From positions 1,054,001-1,118,000 of the forward strand of contig JAZGTN010000164.1 of the NCBI GenBank assembly GCA_037783415.1: 64,000 nucleotides of DNA, in the 5' to 3' direction. Under the pieces are notes generated by a model that saw nothing but the letters and a program-made list of their open reading frames with translations, did no database searches and was not told the DNA's origin. The DNA is from Leptasterias polaris. Taxonomy: Eukaryota > Echinodermata > Asteroidea > Forcipulatida > Asteriidae. A program made the translations under genes and the position numbers. Every line of letters begins with the position of its first letter. The stretch's first letter is position 1. Below are positions 13,315 through 25,807 of the stretch, piece by piece.

Positions 13315-16300
13315 AGGTTGTCAAAAAAGTGGACAGCCTTCCAGTAATTTGAATTTATTTTAATTTTTTGTTTTTTTTCGTGTGGGGGGGGGGGGGGGAT
13401 ACGACAGCTGTCCTTTCTGAAAAAGTTCAAACTGAAACTAACAGCATTTCTCTGCATCATCAAACCATAACAAAACACATAGTAACCTACTTTTTTCCCG
13501 AAGTTTAATACAATTTATTTACACTCCTCTCAAACTGATAGTGCCAAATCCCTTTGAAGGAAAGTTACCACATTGGTATTCAAAAAGAAATTACAAAAGA
13601 AACTTGATATCTTCCTCAGTTTTGACTTTCTAATGCTTGTTTACGATTCATTTTCTGGAAAGCTAGTTGATATGTGTGAATATACCATCCCTTCAAAGGA
13701 AATACTTCAGGAGGCACAGCTATAGAACTACTGACCTAATGGAACATGGCATTCCTTTTTTATAGGTGATGAGGACAATTTCACTGGTGTGAATCCATTA
13801 GCGCAAGTACTCAAACATGTTTACTGGTCCGAACACAACTGCATGGTCCAAATCACAGGAAGATGCCACTAATCTATCAACAGGGCTTCTTGTACATTCA
13901 AGCCTTCACATCTATTAACCATCATGGAGTGGAAATCAGTTTTAGACATTCCACACACTAAATAAAGCTGTAAATAATTTTCACACATCCAAGAAGTTTT
14001 TCAGATAAGACCTGGTAAGAATCTTGACATACATACACTTAGTTCTATGGTGCAGTTTTAAAAATACATATCTGAATCATAAATGTGCTCTAATATTAAA
14101 GGTTTTTGCATTGTGATGGGTGCACCAAGTGTACAAGAGATAAATACAATAGCTGTACAATTTACGTGTAACAATCACTAAAGCCTGCTCCTTATGTGCC
14201 TAAAGACACACAAATGAAGTTAACCTACAGGGAAGCAAACAATGACAGCATTACCACGGGCTCATGCAACTACAAAACCATCAGCAAATCTTCTTGAGTT
14301 CCATGCACCAATTAGCAAAAAGTTGACCTAACAACAGTAACTAACGACAACAGGGAACACAATACAACAGAGGCAATGCACCATTTGTAACGCTAATACC
14401 ACTCCCCTAAACAGATTAGGAACGATTCCAACCAAGAAAGCTACAAAAGCCCACTACAACATGAACTTTCCTGATTTAATTTTAAAGCAATTTCAGGTAC
14501 ACAAAATGGTCATAATATCATGCAAATTTTTTAACCGGATCAGATACTTTGGGAGACAATAATGAATAACGGTGGCTAAATTGCATCACACAAAACAAAG
14601 TACACGCTGCGTGCACTTTCTTTGTCACTGATTCAAGGACATGACAATAATTCCATAAACTCCTCATTGTGATTGCTAACCAGAGTACACTTACTACTAG
14701 ATACAAATCCAGGTGAACTCATTCAGTCAACCCCAATTTCTCAATTAACCTTCACCTTCTTTAGCTGGTTAATTTGCTAAACTTTACAAAGTCCTACCCA
14801 TACGGCAGACGAATCACTACAAACCACTCTTGATGCGCTTGTGTACAGATAGCCTGGACATATAAATGATAATTCCCATGATTAAGACAGATTGAACCAG
14901 CACAGTTTGGTTAATGATCATCTGAGCATTGGGGGGATACAACAGTAAAGGCATGTTGTACTAATTGTACAATCCTGTATAGCAGTCCATCAATTCACAT
15001 CAATATTTGGGTATTGTACTATATCTCTCAAGGTTAGCCTATCATTATCAATCATCCCAGAACAAAGAGTCAAGAAAAAGAATATATGACAGGCATCAAC
15101 TAAAATACATCTATAAAATCAATCAACCGCATTTGTACAACATGTAAATTAATACAATTTTACAGGACAGAGGTAACAAAGCTTTCAAGTCACGCACGAT
15201 CCATTTGCATGGATTTGGATTGAACCATAAAAGAAGACATAAACCTATTGTATATTACTCAAGCATGATATATACGTGATTCCCTCAAACAAACTTTTGC
15301 CGTACACTGACTATGTGCCAACCACTGACTATGTGCCAACGAACATTTTGACTGAAAAAGTCAACCATTAAATCATTTGCCAAGGCCATCTTAAACAAAT
15401 AATAACATAACAAAACAACAATGGATCTTGTTTTAAAAACATTGTTACAAATCAGACACACCCTCAAGGCCATTCAGCCCATTCAGAATGTAAGTTGGTC
15501 ACAGGGGGGGGGGGGGGGGGGGGGGGGGAGACACATTAGTAATTTTCAGTGATAATATATATATTGTACATTAATTAGTGAAATTTGCATCAAAGACAGA
15601 CCTCTAGTACACCATGTCAGCACCTACATGTCCGTCCAGTCCTTCTCCCCGCCCCAAGAGAAACAAAATTGGTATCCTATTATACTTGCTTCACCTACAA
15701 ATGGCTGCAGACAGGCAAAGATGTCTACGTCCATATAAGAGTTGTGTAACAACCTGACAATCTATTGTACGTCACAGCAATATTGTAGGTCACAAAGCGA
15801 CACATGTAGCCATTGTGCTCAGATGAGGCCACACGTTCACACAAAAATAAACCAGGACAAGGACTTGACCGAACTGTTTGCTAAAACATTACTTTCTGTC
15901 AGCTACGATTGTTTTTTTGTTGAAACAGATTATTTTTCAATCAAGGGCGGCCTTTTGCCTTCTATTTTTCTTGTCAGAGATAACTCCAAGAATGCTAGAC
16001 AAGATCGAGTGGTGTAAAAAGGAAGAGACAGGTAAGCGGGTAAACTCAAACAAACTGATCAGAATTTGAAAGATGTCACACCTTCAATCACAGGAAGATG
16101 TTACCGGTGTTTATAAACAAGGGATTATCCCATTTTTTCCATCTGTTTGAGTCCCTTTTAAGACCATTTAAATTTAAGGTCAATTGCATTTGGGGCAAAT
16201 CGGGCACTCTCCAAGCACCAAAGACCTTTAGGATTTGCATGGGTAAATTTTACATGTAGCTGACCTACATGAAAAGGCTTGTAAACAGTACCACTACCAA

Positions 16301-17377
16301 CTTTTAGATGCAAACTTTGGTGGATAGTCACAGTACCAATTTGCATCTTTCACCCCAAGCAGAGATTGAATGCGAGACCAATCCATCATTTCATATCCAC
16401 ACACAAAGGGTTTTCAATGATATTGTAAAAGTTGTAACTCAGGATACAATAGACATCCAACCATACATGTAACTGTCACAGAGAATATGACTAGGCCTGG
16501 ATCCGGATGATTATTGACTACCCACTCCATATACATCACACTCCAGAAATATTAATGATTTCCTACACAAGTGCTGCTAGTATACACAAAGTCTGTATAG
16601 CCTGTGGTGCCAGCATAATGCCGCTATTGGGATTCATGTACGTCAAACCAACTCAGGGAGAAAACAATCGATGGACAAGGCGGCTAGGTGCTATATCTTT
16701 TAAAACGCATGAATATAGGTCACATACCATTTAGGTCAGGCTTGTATCATACAGGGATTTGCTGCACGCACGGTTGGTCCAGATGCACTTTGAAACTATT
16801 TCACATGTTCCTTTGCTGCATACAGCAGACAAGGTCAAGTCAAAAACACATTGTACATGTACATGTACATGTACAGAAAACAAGTCATGTATTACATAAT
16901 TGTATGGGTGACAGTTTCCAATGTAGCCAGGATTTGAAATATCCACTGGACCACTAAACTAAAACTATGAATGGCCTTGTCTCTTGTTCAGAGAGAAGTC
17001 AACATTACTGTGTACAAGCTTGTGGTCAAATATACATTTTTTCCTCAAAAATTTGAGCCATTATAGCAGTAATACTGTGGAAATGGAGCAGGCCTAATCG
17101 ATGTAAACCCTGTAGGTGGGCAGGCTTCACAGGCACTGGCCTGTTAAATGGCCTATTAAATGACCTGTTACATAATTGCAGAAACACACCACTGGCCTAT
17201 TAAATGGCTTGTTACATAATTGCAGACACACTGACAAACAAAAACAATTGATGCAGGACTTGAAAATTACACAAAGTTTAAGCATCTCAATGCAGCTAAA
17301 CTACATTAGCTAACCCAGCTGAACCATTTTCTTATCTTCCAAGATTAATTTGTTCTCCCGTAGTCATTTAATTGAGA
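13315..17377. other. Unassigned non-coding DNA
   Basis: No exon recognised. It has a G15 tract at 13384-13398, a G25 tract at 15504-15528, a TGTACA-type repeat near 16853-16876 and a local duplication of ATTAAATGG..TGTTACATAATTGCAG near 17140-17226. Confidence 0.45.
15504..15528. repeat. Homopolymer G tract, 25 bp
   Basis: Uninterrupted G run, the longest of several in the window (others: C15 at 1232, G15 at 13384, G19 at 54447). Such runs are length-unstable and error-prone in sequencing. Confidence 0.9.
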
Positions 17378-17380
17378 CTA

Positions 17381-17410
17381 GCGGGATGCCGCGCTTCGCG
17401 CGGCACCCGC
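17381..17410 (-). other. Helitron 3' terminal hairpin
   Basis: GCGGG and CCCGC pair, then TGCCGCGC and GCGCGGCA around a TTC loop with one bulged A. In Helitrons this hairpin acts as the stop signal for rolling-circle transfer (family knowledge). Confidence 0.75.
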
Positions 17411-17471
17411 TAGGTGGGCGCGATTCTTGCACATAAAATGCGACCACGGTGCATGGGGTAGGTGGGGGGAT

Positions 17472-17698
17472 AATAGACCCTTCCCATGAAATATTTAAAT
17501 TGCACTTCACGCGTGCGCACTTACACTGCTGGTTGGCAAAATGATGGAACATTGCCCCTTTTTGTGTGGGGCTGATGGTGGCGTGACGCAGACGCGCTTG
17601 TGCGTCTACTTAGTGCACAACTCTATGGCCTTTGCCAACCAGCAGGGTCTGTACGCATACGTGAATGTAATTAGCATATTTCATGGGAAGGGTCTATT
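17472..17698. mobile_element. Foldback element nested in the Helitron
   Basis: Perfect inverted ends starting AATAGACCCTTCCCATGAAA (about 23 bp), with further pairing at CTGGTTGGCAAA deeper in each arm. It lies wholly within the Helitron, so either it inserted later or it was carried along as part of the family. Confidence 0.8.
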
Positions 17699-20450
17699 GG
17701 AGAGGATATCAGAGTTTATAACTTTCAGAATTGGTTTGGTAAAGATATTTAAAATCTGTACGCAATGTAGTTATGTCCTAATGATAAAATGTTGAGCATG
17801 CAAAAGGTGTTGAGTGCGGTCGAAGGCGAAGCGTCGCCATCCCTCACCCTTTTCGCCCCCTTTTCTCGACTACGAAGCATAAGTTGGGGGTGTGTTTTAA
17901 TATTTGGGAATGATATAAAAAGGCAATGATGCATGCTTGGCATGATATGTAGGTTTTTGATATATCAAGACTTTTTGAATATCCAACAAAGGCCTGAGTA
18001 ATCCATGAAATATATGCTTCTGTGCTCCTAAAATTTGTCAAATGTTTGAATTCATGTATAATACTTGATTTCCTTTTTTCTTTATTTCTGGATTTCTTTG
18101 TGTCTCTATCTCTTTATTTCTTAAATGTGTCTTTGTTTCTATATTTTCTCTTTCTGAATATCCGTGTTTGCCCGTGGTGAACTTTGTATTTTCTCAGTAT
18201 TCTATTTCATTGTTTCTGTAATTAGGCCTATTATGTGTTTTTCTGACTCAGTGGTCTGTTTGTCTTTTTATTTGTTTATTTTGTTTATGTCTTAGTTTCG
18301 TTATTTCCTTAGTTGCAGGGGGCCTATTATTTATCTCTGATATGTTTCTTGATATCTATTGACGTTTATTTTGTAATGTTTTTATGTCACTATGTTATGT
18401 TACAGTTGATTTCGATGTTTCTATGTCACTATTTCTGTGTTTTTAAAATTATTTCGGCATGCGTTTGTTTCCGTATTTCGTTCTTCTAGATTTTGTAAAT
18501 GGTTGATAATACAATAATAATGTTAAGTATTACAGGGGTGTGATTTTGTACATTTTGTTGATGACAGTTTTGTAAACTTGTTTTTGTCTTGACAGACCCT
18601 GTTGTTCAAATTTTATTCATCGTGCGTCTAAAGATTTAAATAGGAAACGAAAATAAAATAAAAATTATTTGTGTGTTTTCGTTTTCCTTTATTTGTTCCT
18701 TTCTGTCTCTCTTTGATTTCTTGATTTATATGCTTGTTTGGAGGAGGCTTTATTTTTGTCCATTTTCCCTTTCATTGTGTCGTTATTTCTTGCTTTCTTT
18801 ATGCCTTGTTTCTTTATTTCTTTATTGCTCGGAAATTATTGGTTGTATTTAGGCCTACATACCACTAAATGCAGGTAACGACTAATATTCGACAATGCTT
18901 GTCTTTGTGAATATTATGTTGTTATTCAGTCAATGAGTAGGCCTAACGTAAGCAGTCAATTTATGAAAGAAATAATAGGGCCTATCAGGAAAATTTATAA
19001 AGGGGACATAGGAGGTCACATCTGCCCAATAAAATGAAATGAGCTGGAAGAAGACAAAGCATCATTAACAGAAAATATGCAGTATCTGTAGAAATTAGGA
19101 TTACCCCCTCCCCACCCACCACCCACTCACCCACCCTTTGAGCTGCATTTTAAATCAGTCATCTCGCTATATTAGTATAATAAATAGGCGCGGGGAGACA
19201 TTGGAACACCAGTGCCAACCCAGTAAGCGGTGTCCGGCAAGCGAAACTTCCCAGAATGCACAAATGCAATAGCGAACGCAAATTTTAAGACTGGCAAAAC
19301 CCCCCAATTTATGTTTTGAATATGCCAAATTTTTCCAAAAATCAACACCCACAAACCCTCACGCAAGCACCGCTACAGACTAACCCCGGCGCAAAAAAAC
19401 CCGAAAAAACAAAAAAAACATGCCTGACGGGTATGAAACACGCAAGGGCCGACCAACGCGGGTATCCAGCTGCCGTTGCACACAATCGCAGGTAGAAACA
19501 TAGCGTTGTTCGATCGAAAATAAGGGCACCAGTTATCCCAACATGCAAATTGTTTATTGCGTGCATCCTTGAGAAATTACCTTAGTCATGCAGCGCTACT
19601 TCTGATTGTTCACTGAAAAGACTCATGGGTCGTTAAAACCGTGGACTTTCGATGACACAAAATGCAGTAGATATTAATTGATAAATTATTTAATACCATT
19701 TAACTCACAAAACTTGCAACAAATATCTTCTGAAGACAAACAACATTAAAACAATCTTGTCGAGAGAGCTGGGAAATTACGGCGAACACCCAAGACCGAG
19801 GAAATAACGGACCAATCACTCGTGAGAAGTCATCACACGTGAGAAAAAAAAGATGGCGACCCAATAAAAAAGATGGCAGCCCAGCGCAACCTCGTCCTCG
19901 AGGGGGCGAGGTCACCGTGCGCAAGCGGACGGTCGGATCTCGCAGCGCCGCGGGGTGGAACTTGGCACCGATTTTAATTATATAGATGACATACTTGGGG
20001 GAGGGCCAACTCACAACAATAAATCTTGGTTGCGCCATATTGGAAGGCAGTTTTACCTATGTGTTACTGTGCAGTGAATGAATCACAGCGTCTACATGCT
20101 CACCATATCCACACATACAATTTGACTCCCAAAATGGTAGACCATGGGCAGACAGTGCAAAGGGTCAATAGGATCATGGGAACAAACTAAAACTTGCACA
20201 ATCTATTTTACCTGCTTGCATTATGAACTTAATTTGTTCAATTTCACAAGGACTTTGAGGAGTCTGCTTGTGAAATGCATGTATAATCCAATTTGCATGG
20301 CAGTCAGGAAAATGTGTGAGGCAGGAATGTACAGGTAGGCATATGTTTTTCCTGCAGATAAAACTGGGCAATAAAATAGTAAATGGACCAAATAGTAACA
20401 AATAATAAACCACAAGGGAAACTGACTGGGTAAATTTAAATGATTTTGGT

Positions 20451-20540
20451 TTGAACAAAGAAAAATTGACTAGATCGGGATTTGAACCAACGACCTCGGG
20501 ATTAACGTGCCGAGGCTTTACCAACTGAGCTATCAAGCCC
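20451..20540 (-). repeat. tRNA-derived SINE (family A), head and start of tail
   Basis: On the minus strand it begins GGGCTTGATAGCTCAGTTGG with a perfect box A (TAGCTCAGTTGG) and has a box B GGTTCAAATCC, then CTAGTCAATTTTTCTTTGTT. The T-arm and acceptor do not pair properly and the anticodon loop is too long, so it is not a working tRNA gene. The tail shared with 8369-8408 argues for a SINE rather than a lone pseudo-tRNA. Confidence 0.7.
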
Positions 20541-20989
20541 TATGTTAGTAATGATACACAAACTGTACAAATAAGAAGTTTAATTCAATGGAAACATTAA
20601 ATTTTTGAGTACTTGAGACACAAAAGACAAGAAAAACCTTTTTCGGTAACTTTCCCCAACGGAAATAAATGAGGCAGTGCACTTGGGTGGGTAAGACAAA
20701 CAATGACACACTTATTTCTGGCATAGATTTGTGTGTATTTCACACAAAATCCCTGGTTTAAAATATTTACTAAAGACAGAAGATAAATTGTTAATGAGAA
20801 TTCAAGTGGTAATAACACTTGTTTGTTTGTTTGTTTGGATGATCTACCCAACACTGAAACTCAGCAAAGCTCCCACATGGGGATATAAACGCCAAGCTGG
20901 AAACAGCCAATCTCTCTCATGCTCTCACACAAACATTGGTTTAATGGCAATGATCATGAATTGTACAAATCAAAAAATTGTGCTTCAGT

Positions 20990-21101
20990 AAGTTGGCGAC
21001 AATACTTGTTCCAGTATTGTGGAATCAGCGGTTAGCTTGGTCGGATTCAAACCCACAACCTCGTGATTGCAAGCCCTGCAGTCTGACCACTTGACCGCAG
21101 T
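20990..21101 (-). repeat. tRNA-derived SINE head (family C)
   Basis: On the minus strand: CAAGTGGTCAGACTGCAGGG (box A-like), CTTGCAATCACGAGGTTGTG, then GGGTTTGAATCCGACC (box B). The acceptor arm is missing or unpaired. The sequence after box B differs from families A and B. Confidence 0.55.
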
Positions 21102-24100
21102 GTTTGGTACATGTATGACAAAGTTAACTCAGTTTAAATTTCTGTTTTACCAAATGTTTCATTGCACCTCCCCTGCATCTGCCTCAACCTTTTTAAAGTA
21201 ACCCTCAACTCTCCGGTTACTGGAAATTTGCCAAGATATTCTAGCACCAGCGCTGGCGCCCGAGAGGAAAAAATTAACAAAGGCAGTACAACAAGTACAG
21301 ATTCACAGAGTTCTGCAGACACGCACGTCATTAATTAATGAATTCATCTTGTACGGAAATTATTTGTGAGTGAAGGCCAAAGATATACATTACAAGCAAT
21401 AATGTTTGTAACAAAATAACAATTGAACAAATTATAGGAAGCTACATTGCTATGGTACTATTCCTTTATCTTTTCATCCATTAACAAAAATAAACTCAAG
21501 AAATTATTTGTTGTGATGATTGTTTTTATTTGTCAGTTTAATTGATGCAAAACTTTTCACTGAGAAATGTTTTGAATTCATTTAGACTTTTCCTCGTCAC
21601 TAAACTTATGTAAATGTCGAGTATTAGCGTGTTAACCTTTTGCCAACAGCCTTGTGCAGTTCCAATTCAAGAAATTCAAGAACCATTTTGTTGTAATACA
21701 CTTTAGTTGTCCTTCCCCTGTGCTTCTTACTTACGTCAGAGTCACTATCTATAAGAAACAGGATGAACAAACTGGCAGACATCCAAAATTAGAAATGTCC
21801 AAAAAAGGAAAATAGGAAATGTTACAACGGGTCATTTATCCTGATGTAAAGTTTAAAAATAAAGAAAAATAAACTAGGAAAATTGAGGAGACACCTTATC
21901 CACTGAACAGAAATATACAAATCTAAAATTACTGCGCCTTATCATTATGCCAACATGCAGCATGATTTTTTTTTTTTCTTTTTAAACAGCTGGCACTGCA
22001 TGAATTTGTCTCCCCTCAAATTTCTCTCCTAAAAAAATGATGAAAATTAATACTCATTTTCAGACATGGAATTAAGTCAAGCAGACATGGTCGCCGGAAT
22101 CCACACATGTAAACTGATCTGGTTATTTTTACCTTTCATTTGTTTATGTATAGTAGAAGCAGATGAACATTCTTCATAACACACATGCAGGAAGGTGGAT
22201 CTACATTGTACCTTACATAAATAGACCTCAAGGGCCAAATGTAAATCAACAGTCGCAGGATCCTTGCTGCAATCAGGACAGGGAAAGATGTTTGGGTAGG
22301 CTAAGATTGAACCTTGACCTTTCTCAACAGAACAGCTGAGAAAATGTCTCCATTTGACAGGACTGTCCCACTGTCAATGATGACACTTGGAACATGTAAA
22401 GCCATAAGTGAGCTTTTTGGTTTTAGTTTTGTTATTATACAGTTTGTGTATTATAGCCAATGACATTTATTTTTCTTTAAAAAAATTATAATTATGTGAG
22501 AAATCCCCCAAAGAAGCGAACTTTTGTTTACAGAATTTAATGACATCTCACCTGCAGATTGTACACGCCTAGTAACGTCCATATTCTACACGGAAAAAAG
22601 GTGTTGGCTCATGGACTGTCAACCTGGCAGACTTAATGTTCATAATCATGGGATAATGGCGGCATACTGCATGGTGTAAGCAGACATGCAACTTTGTTTT
22701 TGCAAACAAAAGAAGAAACTACCTGGCACACAAAACTGTGTAAATATGTACATAACAAAGCGTCCAATATGCTTATCCTGTGTTCCCGTTTTTTCTTGTT
22801 GGCTGAATTGACACCATGCGTCACAAATTTTCCTACTGGATGTCAAATGGAGTGTGATAACAAATTTTTGTCTAGGCTGAATTCCTACACAAAACCAGGC
22901 TGCAGTTTGCATACTATCAATAAACTGTTAAAAGGTAAATTCTGATATCGATTTAGGAAGAACTAAAATGTTGATGTTCTTATTTGGAAAAATATTTTGT
23001 CCATCAAAAGTGAAATGGGAGAAGTGTGTAATCTTGACTGGGAGACTTTACTCTTCAGACCAGTGCGCGTATGACCATCGTATGACCATCCAAGCCCGCA
23101 CCCAAGTTTTAAAAACTGCATGTTAGGTGGATCAAGCCCACAATATCAAGTGCTAACTGTCTTCAGCCTTTATCACATACTTGGAAAATCATCAATATAT
23201 CGGCTACCCAATATTGGATTTCCGTTAAAAAATTTACAATCGAAAGTCCTTATGCAATCCCACATAGCCATGTTTCGACCAATCAGAATGCATAAAATAT
23301 TAAAGGTATTTATAAATCAATTTAAAGAAAATTTGGCAAAATATCTAAATTTCGGCTGCACTACCTTTTACTCTATTATTTTATACAAAATTAATCAGGA
23401 GTCAGATTCAAAGCCAAACCAACCTCAACAATTTTGGAAGATTTTAGCTCAAAACAAATCTAGGGAGAAAAAGAACCCTGCATACAAGTAACTGAAAGAC
23501 ACAAAAAACTTGTACACATCTGAACAGGTTTTTTGCAGTTTGTAAGAAATAAAAGTAAAAAATTATTTGCAAAACTTCAGGTATTTTATTAAACAGTTAC
23601 AGAGACATGAGAGTCAAACCTTAAGCATTTCACAAAATTTGTTTTGTCATGTTGGCAGATTGTGGCGAATTGGGCACACCCAGGCAACTGTTTCACTGAG
23701 TCTTTGTGGCCATGGTTTGGTGGTCATGGTCAATGGATTTGTGCCTAATGCCTTAGTCAAAGACCTGCTTATTTCACATACCAGCCAAGATTTTGCAAAG
23801 ACTGGTTAAACTGCACTAGGCATAGGACGATGATTGGTCGTTGCATAACATGTTTCAAATAATCTGATTGTGCTTCAGAAACACGATACGACTGTAAACA
23901 AATATATAACCCTTTAAAATCTGTAAATGTCAAACAGAAAACGTCTTTATATGGGTGTAGAACTGGAGTTTCATTGACAAAACAAATTATTAATGGCTGA
24001 GACGAAAAACTAAAGTTTCCTTTTTGACTAAAAATAATCACCACGGGTACCGAAAAGTATTTTTAATCCAAAGCGAACTGGTTAAAATTTATTTTCTGCT

Positions 24101-24296
24101 TAATAGGGTTTTTTAAGTTGATGTTGTCTTCTTGAAGTTATGATGGAAATTTCAAAATAGTAATTCCTCCAAATATCTGTGCAACTCATTTACCCCTATC
24201 GCTATAAAGCATAATTAATCCCTAAGAAACGCAGAGAGTAATAATGGGTTGTGTGTGCCTAAAGTTAGGACTGACAAAGGCAAATGATGCATTTTT
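21102..24296. other. Unassigned non-coding DNA
   Basis: No exon or clear element. Several frames of 80-120 codons (for example 23120-23491) are AT-rich and show no domain. Confidence 0.4.
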
Positions 24297-24612
24297 TACG
24301 AAGGTTCCTTTTTGTGGAACGGTTTGCCTGAGAGATTGCGCAATGAGCCCACCTTGACTTCTTTCACTTCAATGTACTGGCGTTTACCGAGTCATTCATT
24401 AATTTTTTTGTTTCTCTCTTGCTCATTTTTTGCTGAGTCTTCTCTGCCTTTGTTCCCACTGGTTTAGACTACTGTTGTTGCTTTTGTTGTTTTTTTCATT
24501 CATGTTTTGTTATATATTTGTTTATTACAGGGCCATCAGGAAGAACAGTGTTTTCACACCAATGGGGCTACCCTGTATAAATATACTTAATAATAATAAT
24601 AATAAATAATAA
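24297..24612 (+). pseudogene. 5'-truncated LINE: end of reverse-transcriptase frame plus 3' tail
   Basis: In one frame from 24297 it reads LWNGLPERLRNEPTLTSFTS followed by MYWRLPSHS and a stop near 24468. WN.LP..LR....L.SF is the usual C-terminal end of CR1/L2/RTE-type non-LTR retrotransposon ORF2 proteins. Next comes GGCCATCAGGAAGAACAGTG...CCCTGTATAAATATACTTAA and a run of AAT triplets, as in such 3' ends. Everything upstream has been lost, as is typical of incomplete reverse transcription. Confidence 0.7.
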
Positions 24613-25113
24613 CATGAAAATGGGCATCGACAGTCAACATTTTTTGCTTTAACTGAAGTTAAAGCAATATGTCTTCTCCATGTCAAATTTCAAAGAGCTC
24701 AGCCATGTGTAAAACATACATCTGATCAATACTCCTGCCAATGAATGTAATCAAACGGACAATGCCAGCAGATGTGGGTCATTTCAGGAAGGGTTAATGA
24801 CCTACTATAAGACAAGGTAAGGGTCATACAGGGGGCTCAAGCAAGGACAATTAGGCCCTCTTATTAGATACAAATTCCCACACAATATGGACACAGGGTA
24901 TTTACAGCCAAGTGTGTCTTTTATTCAAAAGAAGAATTAGACATATAAAAAAAAACATTTCTTATGAACCCTCTCCAAAAAGTACATATTGGAAACCATG
25001 CAAGACCAGCAATGCTTCTCACAGGATACAGGAATACCAATCCCCAATGATCAGTATTTAAAGCTTGTATTAATGATCTACAACCCAGTACTGATATTAA
25101 GGAAAGATCATTG
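24613..25113. other. Unassigned non-coding DNA
   Basis: Nothing recognised between the LINE tail and the TA-flanked transposon. Confidence 0.4.
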
Positions 25114-25569
25114 TACCGTAATTTTCGGATTATAAACCGCCCGGCGTATAAACCACAATGCTCCAAAATTTGGAAAAAATATTTAGGTGTCAGCTTATAA
25201 ACCGCGCGGGCGTATAAACCGCGGCCAAAATGTTTTAAAAACTAACCTCAAAACACGGAAGTGAAGTTCGCAAAACTGCGTATGGTAAGCTTTGGCGATA
25301 TTGCTTTTTTCCATTCACGATACATCGTAAAAAATATATCGCGATATTCGATGATATCGCGGTTAATTTGTGACGTGAGTTGATGAGGGAACCCACTTCA
25401 GATTAAAAAATAGTGTTAAAACTGAAGTGCCGCGAATTGGTTATTGATGTAAGGAAATTTGATAAAGGCTGTAAGGCTCTCCATTCTAGCCATGGTTTTA
25501 TTCTTCATGTTACCCGAAGCACCACGAGCGCAATTGGCACAGGCTGATTGGCTGATTCCTGACCGGCCG

Positions 25570-25721
25570 CTTTCCGATTGGCCGATCGCGTGAATAATTA
25601 TGACGTATTGCTTCTCACAGCTTTCCGATTGGCCGATCGCGTGAATAATTATGACGTATGCTTCTCACAGCTTTCCGATTGGCCGATCGCGTGAATAATT
25701 ATGACGTAGTGCTTCTCGCAG
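25570..25721 (+). repeat. Triple 50-bp tandem repeat with CCAAT and CRE-like motifs
   Basis: Three near-identical units start CTTTCCGATTGGCCGATCGC and end near GCTTCTCACAG. Each has an inverted CCAAT box (GATTGG) and a TGACGTA core resembling a CREB/ATF site. It lies inside the TA-flanked transposon, about 90 bp before the frame at 25808, where a promoter would be expected. Confidence 0.85.
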
Positions 25722-25807
25722 CACTGCCATAGTATTCATCACCTCGATCCCGCAGATGTGCTTGCATGCTCCTAACGTGGTAAACTTTATAGTTAGGGGG
25801 TGAAGGA

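Larger units (their letters stand above)
17378..19986 (-). mobile_element. Non-autonomous Helitron
   Basis: Read on the minus strand the element starts TCTATATAATTAAAATCGG at 19986 and ends CTAG at 17378, right after a GC-rich hairpin: GCGGG, a bulge, then eight pairs around a three-base loop. The base before TC is A and the base after CTAG is T, the A|T target typical of Helitrons, with no duplication. There is no Rep/helicase frame in the 2.6 kb, so movement would depend on another copy. Inside are a nested foldback element (17472-17698), a T-rich stretch (about 18060-18840) and a GC-rich 5' part with repeated GCCATCTTTTT blocks. The hairpin touches CTAG instead of lying about 10 bases inside it, a variation of the usual layout. 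Confidence 0.75.

Noticed and set aside
19700..20038. 112-codon minus-strand frame MAQPRFIVVSWPSPKYVIYI...
   Set aside because: It crosses the Helitron 5' boundary at 19986, has no domain and reads through a GC-rich non-coding part of the element.
20467..20540. Functional tRNA gene
   Set aside because: Box A and B are good, but the acceptor and T stems do not pair and the anticodon loop is too long. The shared SINE tail explains it better.
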